Assembly: GCF_014042355.1 (NCBI RefSeq)
Contig: NZ_JACEZU010000002.1
Location: 248,001 to 312,000 of the forward strand
Source: Rugamonas apoptosis
GTDB taxonomy: Bacteria; Pseudomonadota; Gammaproteobacteria; Burkholderiales; Burkholderiaceae_D
Reading direction: 5' to 3'
Length of the DNA stretch: 64,000 bases
A model generated the notes under the pieces. The model worked only from the letters and a program-made list of their open reading frames with translations, searched no databases and had not been told where the DNA came from. Shown piece by piece: positions 10,489 through 20,100 of the stretch (position 1 is the stretch's first letter; every line of letters begins with the position of its first letter). The position numbers and the translations under genes are program-made.

Positions 10489-11961
10489 ATGGCTCTTACC
10501 GATTTTGACCTGGTTCTGTTTGGCGGCAGCGGCGATCTGGCAATGCGCAAACTGCTGCCCGCGATGTACGCGCGCGACGTTGCCAAGGACCTGCCGCCGA
10601 CCGCGCGCATCATCTGCGTGGGCCGCCAGGACTGCGGCCAGGAAGAATTCCTGCGCACGGTGGAATCCACCTCGCGTCCACACATCAAATCGCCGGCCGT
10701 GACGGCCGAGGCGTGGGCCCGCTTCACGGCCCGCATCGTCTACGTGTCGCTGAGCGCCACCGATGTGGACAGCTACCTGCCGCTGGTGAGCGCGCTGCGC
10801 ACCGACCCGGCCCTGACCCGCGTCTACTACCTGGCCACGCCGCCGCACCTGTTCTCGCAAATCTGCGACAACCTGGCCGCCAACGACCTGGTCACGCCCA
10901 ACTCGCGCGTGGTCTTGGAAAAGCCGCTGGGCCGCGACCTGGCCTCGGCCAAGCAGATCAACGCCGAAGTGGGCAAGGTGTTCGCCGAATCGCAGATCTA
11001 CCGGATCGACCACTACCTGGGCAAGGAAACCGTGCAGAACCTGCTGGCCCTGCGCTTCGGTAATATCCTGTTCGAGCCGCTGTGGCGCCGCGAATGGATT
11101 TCGGACGTGCAGATCACCATCGCCGAAAAACTGGGCGTGGGCAACCGCATGGGTTACTACGACACGTCCGGCGCGCTGCGCGACATGCTGCAGAACCACC
11201 TGCTGCAACTGCTGTGTATCGTGGCCATGGAGCCGCCCACCTCGATCGCGCCGGACGCCGTGCGCGACGCCAAGCTGCAGGTGCTGCGCTCGCTGAAAAA
11301 ATTCACCCCGACCACGCTGGCGCAGAACATCGTGCGCGGCCAGTACCGCGCCGGCCACGTGGACGGCAAGGCCGTGCCGAGCTATCGCGACGAACCGGAC
11401 GCGCCGGAGCAATCGCGCACCGAAACCTTCGTCGCCATGAAGGCGGAAATCGACACCTGGCGCTGGGCGGGCGTGCCGTTCTACCTGCGCACCGGCAAAC
11501 GTATGGCCGACTCGCTGGCCGAGATCGTGGTGCGCTTCAAGCACATCCCCCATTCGATCTTCCACCAGCCCACGTCGAGCTTCCAGCCCAATTCGCTGGT
11601 GATCCGTTTGCAGCCGGACGAAGGCCTGCGCATGAATTTGATGGCCAAGACGCCCGGCGACGGCATGCGTTTGAAGCCGGCTGAACTGGAACTGGACTTC
11701 CGCGAATCGTTCAAATCGCCCCGTATGGACGCCTATGAGCGCCTGCTGCTGGACGTGCTGCGCGGCCAATTGACCCTGTTCATGCGCGGCGACGAACTGG
11801 AAGCGGCGTGGGAATGGGTCGAGCCTATCCTGAACAACTGGGAGCAGGACGACACCATGCCGATCCCGTACGCCGCCGGCACCTGGGGCCCAGCCGCCGC
11901 TTCCGCCCTGATCGGCCGCGATGGCCTCCAGTGGCGCGAAGAAGCGCTTCCTGAAGACTAA
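10489..11961 (+). CDS. zwf: glucose-6-phosphate 1-dehydrogenase
   Basis: Oxidises glucose 6-phosphate to 6-phosphoglucono-lactone with NAD(P)+, feeding both the Entner-Doudoroff and pentose phosphate routes. The 490-residue length is standard. Features are the dinucleotide-binding FGGSGDLAMRKLLP at residues 11-24, EKPLG at 144-148, and the active-site signature RIDHYLGKE at 172-180 with its catalytic His and Lys. Two HexR-like boxes lie just upstream. hexR begins 118 bases after the stop, across a repeat-bearing gap. Confidence 0.97.
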   Translation: MALTDFDLVLFGGSGDLAMRKLLPAMYARDVAKDLPPTARIICVGRQDCGQEEFLRTVESTSRPHIKSPAVTAEAWARFTARIVYVSLSATDVDSYLPLVSALRTDPALTRVYYLATPPHLFSQICDNLAANDLVTPNSRVVLEKPLGRDLASAKQINAEVGKVFAESQIYRIDHYLGKETVQNLLALRFGNILFEPLWRREWISDVQITIAEKLGVGNRMGYYDTSGALRDMLQNHLLQLLCIVAMEPPTSIAPDAVRDAKLQVLRSLKKFTPTTLAQNIVRGQYRAGHVDGKAVPSYRDEPDAPEQSRTETFVAMKAEIDTWRWAGVPFYLRTGKRMADSLAEIVVRFKHIPHSIFHQPTSSFQPNSLVIRLQPDEGLRMNLMAKTPGDGMRLKPAELELDFRESFKSPRMDAYERLLLDVLRGQLTLFMRGDELEAAWEWVEPILNNWEQDDTMPIPYAAGTWGPAAASALIGRDGLQWREEALPED

Positions 11962-12062
11962 GAATGGAAGCGCAAGGAGTCTGGCCATGCATGGCCAGAC
12001 CGTTACGCAGGCGCGGTGCGGTGCACCGCGAAACCCCTGCTTCCCCCCTTCCTGAAGACTAA
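11947..12062 (+). repeat. 15-base direct repeat flanking a palindrome between zwf and hexR
   Basis: CTTCCTGAAGACTAA occurs exactly at 11947-11961 (the last codons and stop of zwf) and again at 12048-12062, 18 bases ahead of hexR. The 86 bases between hold a perfect 22-base palindrome at 11979-12000 (arm GTCTGGCCATG) and a shorter hairpin GCGGTGC/GTGCACCGC near 12014-12029. This looks like a small insertion or local duplication at the end of zwf. Confidence 0.75.
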
Positions 12063-12079
12063 ACGGAAAAACCACAAGA

Positions 12080-12934
12080 ATGCTGCTCGATTCCATCCGC
12101 ACCCAGCTCGACTCGCTGTCCAAGTCCGAGCGCAAGGTCGCGCAAGCCGTGCTGGACCAGCCGGCGCAGACGGTCAACCAGAACATCACGGCGCTGGCCA
12201 AAAGCGCCCAGGTGTCCGAGCCGACCGTGGTGCGGTTTTGCCGCACGCTGGGTTACGATGGCTGGCACGAGTTCAAGCTCAAGCTGGCCCAGGGCCTGGC
12301 GCTGGCCCTGCCCGGCCTGAACGAGCAGCCGGCCCAGGACGACCTGGCGGCCGACCTGGTCAACAAGATCTGCAGCCGCTCCATCAACACCCTGCTGGAC
12401 CTGCGCAACAACCTCGATCCGGAAGCGATCCAGAAGGCGCTCGACATCCTGTCCAAGGCCAACAAGATCGAGTTCTACGGCCAGGGCACCTCCGGCATCG
12501 TGGCCTCGGACGCGCAGCACAAGTTCTTCCGCTCCGGCGTGCCCACGGTGGCCTACGCCGACCCGGCCATCCACTCCATCGCCGCCGCCCTGCTGCGTAC
12601 CGGCGACGCCGTGGTGGCCATTTCCCAGCGCGGCAACAGCCCGCCACTGGTGCGCTCGGCCAAGCTGGCGCGCCGCGGCGGCGCGGACGTGATCGTGATG
12701 GCGCCATCAGGTACCCCGCTGGCCGAGGAAGCCACGGTGCTGATCCCGATCGACCTGATTTTCAACACCGATCCCTACACGCCGATTTCGGCGCGCCTGG
12801 CCTACCTGGTGGTGATCGACGTGCTGGCGGTGGGACTGGCGCTGAAACGCGGCCCGGAATTCCGCAAGAAGATGCAGAACGCCCAGAAAGCGCTGCAGGA
12901 ATTCGACCTGCAGTTCGACTCCTTCATCGGCTGA
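12080..12934 (+). CDS. hexR: RpiR-family transcriptional regulator HexR
   Basis: A 284-residue repressor of central carbon genes. Residues 1-75 form the RpiR-type HTH (ITALAKSAQVSEPTVVRFCRTLGYD, about 36-60) and residues 120-255 a SIS sugar-isomerase domain (EFYGQGTSGIVA, then AISQRGNSPPLV) that in studied HexR proteins senses KDPG. Its position after zwf and the boxes at zwf and edd/pgi support the HexR identity rather than another RpiR member. It converges on the LysR-acetyltransferase fusion gene with a 13-base gap. Confidence 0.9.
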   Translation: MLLDSIRTQLDSLSKSERKVAQAVLDQPAQTVNQNITALAKSAQVSEPTVVRFCRTLGYDGWHEFKLKLAQGLALALPGLNEQPAQDDLAADLVNKICSRSINTLLDLRNNLDPEAIQKALDILSKANKIEFYGQGTSGIVASDAQHKFFRSGVPTVAYADPAIHSIAAALLRTGDAVVAISQRGNSPPLVRSAKLARRGGADVIVMAPSGTPLAEEATVLIPIDLIFNTDPYTPISARLAYLVVIDVLAVGLALKRGPEFRKKMQNAQKALQEFDLQFDSFIG

Positions 12935-12947
12935 TCAACCGGCTCGC

Positions 12948-14327
12948 TCAGGACGACTGGGCGCCAAACACAATGCCGGCGCTGAAACCGAGCTGCTTGG
13001 CGAAGCAGACGGCCAGCGGATTGCCCGCGTATTTCCCGTAATTCTCAATCGGCGTGTAGCCGGCCGCCGTGTAGAACTGCACGGCGCGCCGGTTGACTGC
13101 GCGCGTCTCCAGCCACATTTCACGGTAGCCACGCGCCGTCGCCTCGCGCTCCAGGAACGCGAGGATGGCGCGCCCCGTGCCCACGTTGCCGGCGCGCGCG
13201 TACATGCGCTTGACCTCGGCCACACCCGGCTGCAACGGCCGGAACGCGCCGCAGCCTATCGCCACGCCCTGCAGGTTGCGCGCCACCGCGAAGCAGGCCG
13301 TCTCCCCTCTCACGTCGGCCACGTCGAACGAGGCCTTGCCGCTGCTGCCCGTAATCTCGGCCAGGATGCCGGACAACTCGTCCATCAGCATTTGCGCATC
13401 GGGCGTCTCGGGGTCTTCCTGCGCGATCGAGATCTGGTTACCCAGCTGCTCCATCAGGAAGGCGATGAACAGCTTGGTGCGCGCGGGCAGGTGGCGCGTG
13501 TCCGTGATCACGTACACGTGGGTCGGCTCCAGCTGCCAGTCGGGCAGCACGCGTACCAGCCGCCCGGCCTCCACGTCCTGCCGCACGATGCGCGGATCGA
13601 GGCCGGCGATACCGATGCCGCTGGCGGCCATGGCCCGGTTCACCTCCGCGCTGTTGCTGACGAAGCGCGAGCCGCCCATCACTTCCACCGTCTCGCCGCC
13701 CCGGTGCAGGCGGCGCCACACGTCCGTCTCGCGCGCCGCGCCACGGCCCACGCACAGCGAATGGTTGGACAGGTCGCTCGCGTGCATCAGCCGCGGCGCC
13801 CGTCCCAGGTAGTCCGGCGCCGCATACAGGTAGCGGGGCAGCGTGGCGATCTGGCGCACCACCAGCGAGTTGGGCCCGGCCGGCGGACGGCCCATGCGAA
13901 TGGCCAGGTCGATGGGCTCGGTCTGCAAATCGACGGGCCGCACCGTGATGTCGAAGTTGAACTTGATCTGCGGGTAGATGCGCGCGAAGTCGCCCAAAAT
14001 GGGCGCCAGGTAGCCGATCGCGAAGTCGGACGTCAGCGACACACGCAAAGTGCCGATGGGCCGCTCCGACACATCGCGCAGCGCCTGATGCGCCGACAGC
14101 GCCTCCTCGACGATATTCTGGCAGCGCTTGAAATAGACCTCGCCGGCCGCCGTCAACTCCACCTTGCGGGTGGAACGGTGCAGCAGCCGTAGGCCAATGA
14201 TCTTTTCCAGTTCCGCGATATTGCGCGACAGCGTGGAATTGGGCATGTCCATTGCATCGGCGGCGGCGCGGAAGCTCTTGCGCTTGGCCACCTCCACGAA
14301 CAGCCGCATGTAGTTCAACACGTCCAA
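12948..14327 (-). CDS. LysR-type regulator fused to a GNAT acetyltransferase
   Basis: One uninterrupted 459-residue frame. Residues 1-60 are a LysR winged-helix HTH (SFRAAADAMDMPNSTLSRNI, then GLRLLHRSTRKVELT), and residues 90-295 the LysR effector-binding domain. From about 310 on there is a GNAT domain (VKRMYARAGNVGTGRAIL as the acetyl-CoA loop, then VNRRAVQFYTAAGYTPIENYG). LysR proteins are normally about 300 residues, so the GNAT part is an extra module. Its substrate and targets are unknown. A small ORF with an excellent ribosome site starts divergently 99 bases away and is a candidate target. It ends 13 bases from hexR. Confidence 0.85.
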   Translation of the reverse strand: MDVLNYMRLFVEVAKRKSFRAAADAMDMPNSTLSRNIAELEKIIGLRLLHRSTRKVELTAAGEVYFKRCQNIVEEALSAHQALRDVSERPIGTLRVSLTSDFAIGYLAPILGDFARIYPQIKFNFDITVRPVDLQTEPIDLAIRMGRPPAGPNSLVVRQIATLPRYLYAAPDYLGRAPRLMHASDLSNHSLCVGRGAARETDVWRRLHRGGETVEVMGGSRFVSNSAEVNRAMAASGIGIAGLDPRIVRQDVEAGRLVRVLPDWQLEPTHVYVITDTRHLPARTKLFIAFLMEQLGNQISIAQEDPETPDAQMLMDELSGILAEITGSSGKASFDVADVRGETACFAVARNLQGVAIGCGAFRPLQPGVAEVKRMYARAGNVGTGRAILAFLEREATARGYREMWLETRAVNRRAVQFYTAAGYTPIENYGKYAGNPLAVCFAKQLGFSAGIVFGAQSS

Positions 14328-14426
14328 TCATTGCTCCATTTTTGGAATACTCAATTCGATTATACGTATTTATCCCACCGACGGAACAGTGCAAAATAGA
14401 CAAACCAAATCGACAAGGAGTTCAAG

Positions 14427-14603
14427 ATGGCAACACTGCTCAGCGCGCACCAGACGCCCGTCCCCTGCGAACGCCCTTCCCCTGCCTCGCCTTCGGCCAG
14501 CGTCCGTCCGGCTGCCGCCCAGCGTGCGGCGAAGCCGGCCACGCCGCCCTCCGACTTCATGCGCGAGCTGCATCACATCCTCGCCGCCCTGACCCACAAG
14601 TAG
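14427..14603 (+). CDS. small 58-residue protein, function unknown
   Basis: The ATG at 14427 is preceded by AAGGAG six bases upstream, one of the best ribosome sites in the window, and the frame ends at TAG 14601-14603. The protein is Pro/Ala/Ser-rich in its first 40 residues (PSPASPSASVRPAAA) and ends in an amphipathic helix-like segment (FMRELHHILAALTHK). It has no signal peptide or membrane span. It is divergent from the LysR-GNAT fusion gene, so it may be controlled by it. I do not recognise a family. Because it is short and low in complexity, the ribosome site is the main support. Confidence 0.5.
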   Translation: MATLLSAHQTPVPCERPSPASPSASVRPAAAQRAAKPATPPSDFMRELHHILAALTHK

Positions 14604-14722
14604 GCACGGCATGGCGGCACGGAGCGTGACATCACGCACGTCTCATTTAGCATTTGACCAAGGGTGAGGACAATAAGCTAAGATACTCGTTGCAATTCCG
14701 CTTACCTCTTTTGGCACCGCAA

Positions 14723-15658
14723 ATGAACCAACTCGAACAGCTCAAGCAATTCACCACCGTCGTCGCCGACACTGGCGATTTCCAGTCGATGAAGGCCTAT
14801 ACCCCGCGCGACGCCACCACCAACCCGTCGCTGATCCTGAAGGCGGTGCAGAAAGACGAATACAAGCCACTGCTGCAAAAGGCCGTGCGCGATAACCCCA
14901 ACGCCAGCACCGGCGACGTGATCGACCACCTGCTGATCGCCTTCGGCGGCGAAATCCTCAAGATCGTGTCCGGCCGCGTCTCGACCGAGATCGACGCCCG
15001 TCTGTCGTTCGACACGGAAGGCTCGGTGGCCAAGGCCCGCGAACTGATTCACCTGTACGAAACGGCCGGCTTCGACCGCGAGCGCGTGCTGATCAAGATG
15101 GCCGCCACCTGGGAAGGCATCCGCGCGGCGGAAATCCTGGAAAAAGAATGCATCCACTGCAATATGACCCTGCTGTTCTCGCTGAGCCAGGCCATCGCCT
15201 GCGCGGAAGCGGGCGCCCAGCTCATTTCGCCGTTCGTGGGCCGCATCTACGACTGGTACAAGAAATCGACTGGCATCGAATATCCAGCCGATGAAGATCC
15301 AGGCGTGCAGTCCGTCAAGCGCATCTACAACTACTACCGCAAGTTCGGCTACCAGACCGAGGTGATGGGCGCCAGCTTCCGCAACACGGGCCAGATCCTG
15401 GAACTGGCCGGCTGCGACCTGCTCACCATCAGCCCTGACCTGCTGCAGCAACTGGCCAGCAGCGACGCGCCCATCACGCGCAAGCTGTCGGCCGACACCG
15501 CGCCGGGCGCCGGCATGGTCAAGATGACGCTCGATGAAAAGTCGTTCCGCTTCATGCTCAACGAAGACGCGATGGCGACGGAAAAACTGGCCGAGGGCAT
15601 CCGCGCCTTCTGCGCCGATTCCGGCAAGCTGAAACAGATCATCGCCGGCATGCGCTGA
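14723..15658 (+). CDS. tal: transaldolase
   Basis: Transfers a dihydroxyacetone unit between sugar phosphates in the non-oxidative pentose phosphate pathway. From the ATG at 14723 the product is 311 residues, close to E. coli TalB. A TTG at 14654 would add 23 residues that do not look like the family's N terminus. The Schiff-base lysine is Lys125 ([10 protein letters not shown]); Asp16 (VVADTGDF) and the TNPSLI segment at 33-38 match known active-site positions. It stands alone and is followed by a large GC-rich hairpin. Confidence 0.95.
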   Translation: MNQLEQLKQFTTVVADTGDFQSMKAYTPRDATTNPSLILKAVQKDEYKPLLQKAVRDNPNASTGDVIDHLLIAFGGEILKIVSGRVSTEIDARLSFDTEGSVAKARELIHLYETAGFDRERVLIKMAATWEGIRAAEILEKECIHCNMTLLFSLSQAIACAEAGAQLISPFVGRIYDWYKKSTGIEYPADEDPGVQSVKRIYNYYRKFGYQTEVMGASFRNTGQILELAGCDLLTISPDLLQQLASSDAPITRKLSADTAPGAGMVKMTLDEKSFRFMLNEDAMATEKLAEGIRAFCADSGKLKQIIAGMR

Positions 15659-15678
15659 CCGATCCAGCCCTCGTTCCT

Positions 15679-15740
15679 CGCCAGCGGGGACGGCGCACGC
15701 GGCCCCGCACTTGCGGGCGCGGGCCCCGTCCCCGCTGGCG
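15679..15740 (+). terminator. large GC-rich hairpin after tal
   Basis: A perfect 15-base inverted repeat, CGCCAGCGGGGACGG at 15679-15693 and its complement at 15726-15740, encloses a second smaller GC hairpin (GGCCCCGC / GCGGGCGCGGGCC). There is no T tract after it, so it may slow or protect the 3' end of tal RNA rather than act as a classical terminator. Confidence 0.55.
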
Positions 15741-15879
15741 TTCCTGGGCACGGCAACCGCACTTGTTGCATACAAAACGTTACATGAATTGCTGTATTAC
15801 AATGCTGCAACCCTCCCTGCCCACACCACGCGCCAGGGACCAGCACCATTCAACCATCCAATCAAATAACGAGACATCC

Positions 15880-17169
15880 ATGAGATCAGTCCCGCGCCGC
15901 GCCGCTGTCGCCCTCTCCCTCCTGACCTTGGCCGCACTGGCCGCCTGCGGCGACAAGGCCGCAGGCAATGGCGGCCCGCCGCCGCCGGCCACCGTCGCCA
16001 CCATCACCGTCGCTCCCGCCGCCGTCACCCTGAGCACCGAGCTGCCGGGCCGGCTGGAAGCGTCGCGCACGGCGCAGGTACGGGCGCGCACGGCCGGCAT
16101 CGTGCTGCAGCGGGTCTACGCGGAAGGCAGCGACGTCAAGGCGGGCCAGGTGCTGTTCCGGATCGACCCGGCCAGCTTCCAGGCTTCCTACGACAGCGCC
16201 CAGGCGGCCGTGGCCAAGGCCGAGGCCAACCTGGCCCAGGCTGAACTGAAAGTGAAGCGCTACAAGCCGCTGCTGGCCGCGCAAGCCGTGAGCCAGCAGG
16301 AATACGACGACGCGGCCACGGCCCAGAAGCAGGCCGCCGCCGACCTGGCCACGGCCAGGGCGGCGCGCCAGAACGCCAGCCTGACGCTGGGTTATGCCAC
16401 CGTCACCGCGCCCATCGCCGGCCGCGCCAGCCGCGCGCTGGTCACGGAAGGGGCGCTGGTGGGCCAGGGCGAAGCGACGCCGATGGCCACCGTGCAGCAG
16501 CTCGATCCGATCTACGTCACCATCACCCAATCGTCCACTGAACTGCTGAAATTGCGGCAGGCGCTGGCCAGCGGCAAACTGACCAGCGCAGGCAAGGGCC
16601 AGGCCAAGGTCACGCTGGTGACGGAGGATGGCCAGCCTTACCCGCTGCCGGGCAAGCTGCTGTTCTCGGACGTGTCGGTCGATGAAAGCACGGGCGCCGT
16701 CTCGATGCGGGCCGAGTTCCCCAACCCGCAGCACACCCTGCTGCCGGGCATGTACGTGCGGGCCCGCCTGGAACAAGGCGTGCGCGAAGCCGCCATCACC
16801 GTGCCGCAACAGGCCGTGGTGCGCGGACCGGAAGGCGCTTCCGTGCTGGTGGTGGGCGCGGACGACAAGGTGCTGTCCCAGCCAGTGGTGGCCGACAACG
16901 CCCAGGGCCAGAACTGGGTCATCAGCTCCGGCCTGAAAGGCGGCGAACGCATCATCGTGGAAGGCTTCCAGAAGGCCAAGCCGGGCGCGCAGGTCAAGCC
17001 GCAGCCGTGGGCGGGGCCGGCTTCGGCAGCCGCTTCAGCTTCAACTTCGGCCGCCGCATCGGCTTCGGCTTCGGCTTCGGCTTCGGCTTCGGCTTCGGCT
17101 TCGGCTTCCGCTCCCGTTTCCGCATTGAGCTCCGCCGCCACCGGTGCGGCGCCGGCCGCGGCCAAATAA
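15880..17169 (+). CDS. RND efflux periplasmic adaptor (AcrA/MexA type) lipoprotein
   Basis: Membrane-fusion protein of a tripartite efflux pump. I start at the ATG at 15880 because it gives a clean lipoprotein signal: MRSVPRRAAVALSLLTLAALAAC, with lipidated Cys23. The earlier in-frame start adds no sensible sequence. Domain order is biotinyl-lipoyl half (VRARTAGIVLQRVYAEGSDV), long alpha-hairpin (AQAAVAKAEANLAQAELKVKR), second lipoyl half (TVTAPIAGRASRALVTEG), then beta-barrel and membrane-proximal parts. The 429-residue protein ends in an unusual Ala-Ser repeat tail of about 45 residues, partly encoded by eight perfect GGCTTC hexamers. The pump gene starts 15 bases downstream. Confidence 0.92.
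   Translation: MRSVPRRAAVALSLLTLAALAACGDKAAGNGGPPPPATVATITVAPAAVTLSTELPGRLEASRTAQVRARTAGIVLQRVYAEGSDVKAGQVLFRIDPASFQASYDSAQAAVAKAEANLAQAELKVKRYKPLLAAQAVSQQEYDDAATAQKQAAADLATARAARQNASLTLGYATVTAPIAGRASRALVTEGALVGQGEATPMATVQQLDPIYVTITQSSTELLKLRQALASGKLTSAGKGQAKVTLVTEDGQPYPLPGKLLFSDVSVDESTGAVSMRAEFPNPQHTLLPGMYVRARLEQGVREAAITVPQQAVVRGPEGASVLVVGADDKVLSQPVVADNAQGQNWVISSGLKGGERIIVEGFQKAKPGAQVKPQPWAGPASAAASASTSAAASASASASASASASASASAPVSALSSAATGAAPAAAK
17061..17108 (+). repeat. (GGCTTC)8 microsatellite in the adaptor gene
   Basis: Eight uninterrupted GGCTTC units at 17061-17108, flanked by degenerate copies (GCTTCAGCTTCAACTTCGG before, GGCTTCCGCTCC after). Read as GCT-TCG codons it encodes an Ala-Ser run. 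A unit is six bases, so slippage would change tail length without shifting the frame. Confidence 0.95.
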
Positions 17170-17184
17170 GCGCGGGGAGCACAG

Positions 17185-20100
17185 ATGCCTAAGTTCTTCA
17201 TCGACCGCCCCGTGTTCGCGTGGGTGATCGCGCTGTTCATCCTGCTCGGCGGCGCGCTGGCCATCACCACCCTGCCGGTGGCCCAGTATCCCACCATCGC
17301 CCCGCCATCGATCGTCATCACGGCCAACTACCCCGGCGCCACGGCGCAGGTGCTGGACGACGCCGTCACCAGCGTGATCGAGCAGGAAATGAACGGGGCC
17401 GACGGTTTGCAGTACGTCGAATCCCAGAGCGAGGCCAATGGCGCCGTCACCATCACCGTCACCTTCCAGCCGGGCACCAATCCCGACCTGGCGGCGGTCG
17501 ATGTGCAGAACCGCATCAAGCGGGTCGAATCGCGCCTGCCGGCCGCCGTCACCCAGCAGGGTGTGCAGGTCAACAAGGCACGCTCCAACATCCTGATGTT
17601 CGTCGGCCTGTCCTCCACCGACGGCAAGCTCGATCCGACCGCACTGGGCGACTACCTGGCCCGCAACGTCGTCAACGAGATCAAGCGCATTCCCGGCGTG
17701 GGCCAGGCCCAGTTGTTTGGCACCGAACGCGCGATGCGCATCTGGATCGACCCGGCCAAGCTGGTGGGCCTGAAGATGACCATGGCCGACGTGACGGCCG
17801 CCATCAAGGCGCAGAATGCGCAGGTGGCCTCCGGCACGCTGGGCGACCTGCCCAGCCCCGCGCAGCAGACCTATTCCGCGCCCATCGTCGTCACCGGCCA
17901 ACTGGCGTCGACGGACGAATTCGGCCGCATCGTCCTGCGCGCCAATCCCAACGGCTCGCTGGTGCGGCTGTCGGATGTGGCCCGCATCGAAATGGGCGGC
18001 GCCAGCTACAGCATCAACGCACGCCTGAACGGCGCGCCGTTCTCCGCCATCGGCGTGCAGTTGTCGCTGTCCGGTAACGCCCTGCAAACGGCGACGGCCG
18101 TGCGCAACAAGATGGACCAGCTGGCCAAGTACTTCCCGCCCGGCGTCAAGTACACCGTGCCTTACGATACCTCGCTGTTCGTCAAGATCTCCATCGAGGA
18201 AGTGGTGAAAACGCTGGTCGAGGCGGTGATCCTGGTGTTCCTCGTGATGTACCTGTTCCTGCAAAACATACGCTACACCCTGATCCCCACCATCGTGGTG
18301 CCGGTGGCCTTGATGGGTACTTTCGCCACCATGCAGATGTTCGGCTTCTCGATCAACGTGCTCACCATGTTCGGCATGGTGCTGGCGATCGGCATCCTGG
18401 TCGATGACGCCATCGTGGTGGTGGAAAACGTGGAACGCATCATGAGCGAGGAAGGCCTGTCGCCGCGCGACGCCACCCGCAAGGCCATGCAACAGATCAC
18501 CGGCGCCATCATCGGCATCACGCTGGTGCTGATCGCCGTGTTCATCCCCATGGCCTTCTTCGGCGGCGCCGTGGGCGCGATCTACCGCCAGTTCTCGCTG
18601 TCGATGGTGTCGGCCATGGTGTTCTCGGCGCTGATGGCGCTGTCGCTCACGCCGGCCCTGTGCGCCACCATCTTGCAGCCGGTGGAAGCGGGCCATCACC
18701 ACGAAAAACGGGGCTTCTTCGGCTGGTTCAACCGCCGTTTCGCCGTCACCGCCACCGGCTACCAGGGCATGATCGCCAAAATCCTGACCCGCACCGGCCG
18801 CTACCTGGTGGTGTTCGCGCTGATCCTGGGCGTGGTGGGCTGGCTGTACGCGCGCCTGCCCTCGTCGTTCCTGCCCAATGAGGACCAGGGCTATCTGATC
18901 ACCAACGTGCAGTTGCCGGCCGGCGCCTCCACCAGCCGCACGGCCGCCGTGCTGGCCAAAGTGGACGCCTACTTCCGCCAGCAGCCCGGCGTGGCGCGCA
19001 CCATCGCGGTGGCCGGCTTCAGCTTCTCGGGCAATGGCCAGAACGCCGGCCTGGTGTTCGTGCCGCTCAAGGACTGGAGCGAACGGGGGCCAGACCAGTC
19101 GGCCACCGCCATCGCCCAGCGCGCGTTCGGCGCCCTGTCCGGCATTTCAGACGCCATCGTGTTCCCGCTCAGCCCTCCGCCCATCCGCGAACTGGGTAAC
19201 GCCACCGGCATCACGGCGCGCCTGCAGGACCGCAGCGCCCAGGGCCACGCGGCCCTGCTGGCCGCGCGCAACCAGTTGCTGGAACTGGCCGGCAAGAGCA
19301 AGGTGCTGAAAGGCGTGCGCCCCGAAGGCCTGGAAGACGCGCCCCAGCTGCAGCTCGACATCGACCGCGAGAAAGCCAACGCGCTGGGCGTGGCCTTCGC
19401 CGACATCAACAGCATGCTGTCGATCTCGCTCGGCTCCTCGTACGTGAACGACTTCGCCAGCGCCGGCCGCCAGCAACGCGTGATCGTGCAGGCCGACGCG
19501 CCGCAGCGTTTGCAGCCGGAAGACCTGATGAAGCTCAACGTGCGCAGCGCCAGCGGCGCCATGGTGCCATTTGCCTCGTTCGCCCGCTCCCACTGGATCA
19601 ACGGCCCCGTGCAACTGGTGCGCTACAACGGCTACCCTGCCATCAAGCTGACCGGCGATGCGGCCCCCGGCCGTTCCACCGGCGAAGCCATGGCCGAACT
19701 GGAAAAGCTGGCCGAACAACTGCCGCCCGGCTTTGGTATCGAATGGACCGGCCAGTCGCTGGAGGAAAAGACTTCCGGCTCGCAGGCCCCGGCCCTGTTC
19801 GCGCTGTCGCTGCTGGCCGCCTTCCTGGTGCTGGCCGCGCTGTACGAAAGTGAATCGATCCCGGTGGCGGTGCTGCTGGTAGTGCCGCTGGGCGTGCTGG
19901 GCGCGCTGCTGGGCGCCACCCTGCGCGGCCTGCCCAACGACGTCTACTTCAAGGTCGGCCTGATCGCCATCATCGGTTTGTCGGCCAAGAATGCGATCCT
20001 GATCATCGAGTTCGCCAAGGACTTGCAGGCGCAAGGCAAGGGCCTGATCGAATCAACGCTGGAAGCGGTGCACCTGCGCTTCCGCCCCATCATCATGACG

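Noticed and set aside
15757..15810. TetR-type operator before the efflux operon (TTGCATACAAAACG ... TACAATGCTGCAA)
   Set aside because: The sequence is AT-rich and promoter-like with TTGCA/TGCAA ends, but the internal symmetry is poor and no regulator gene is adjacent.
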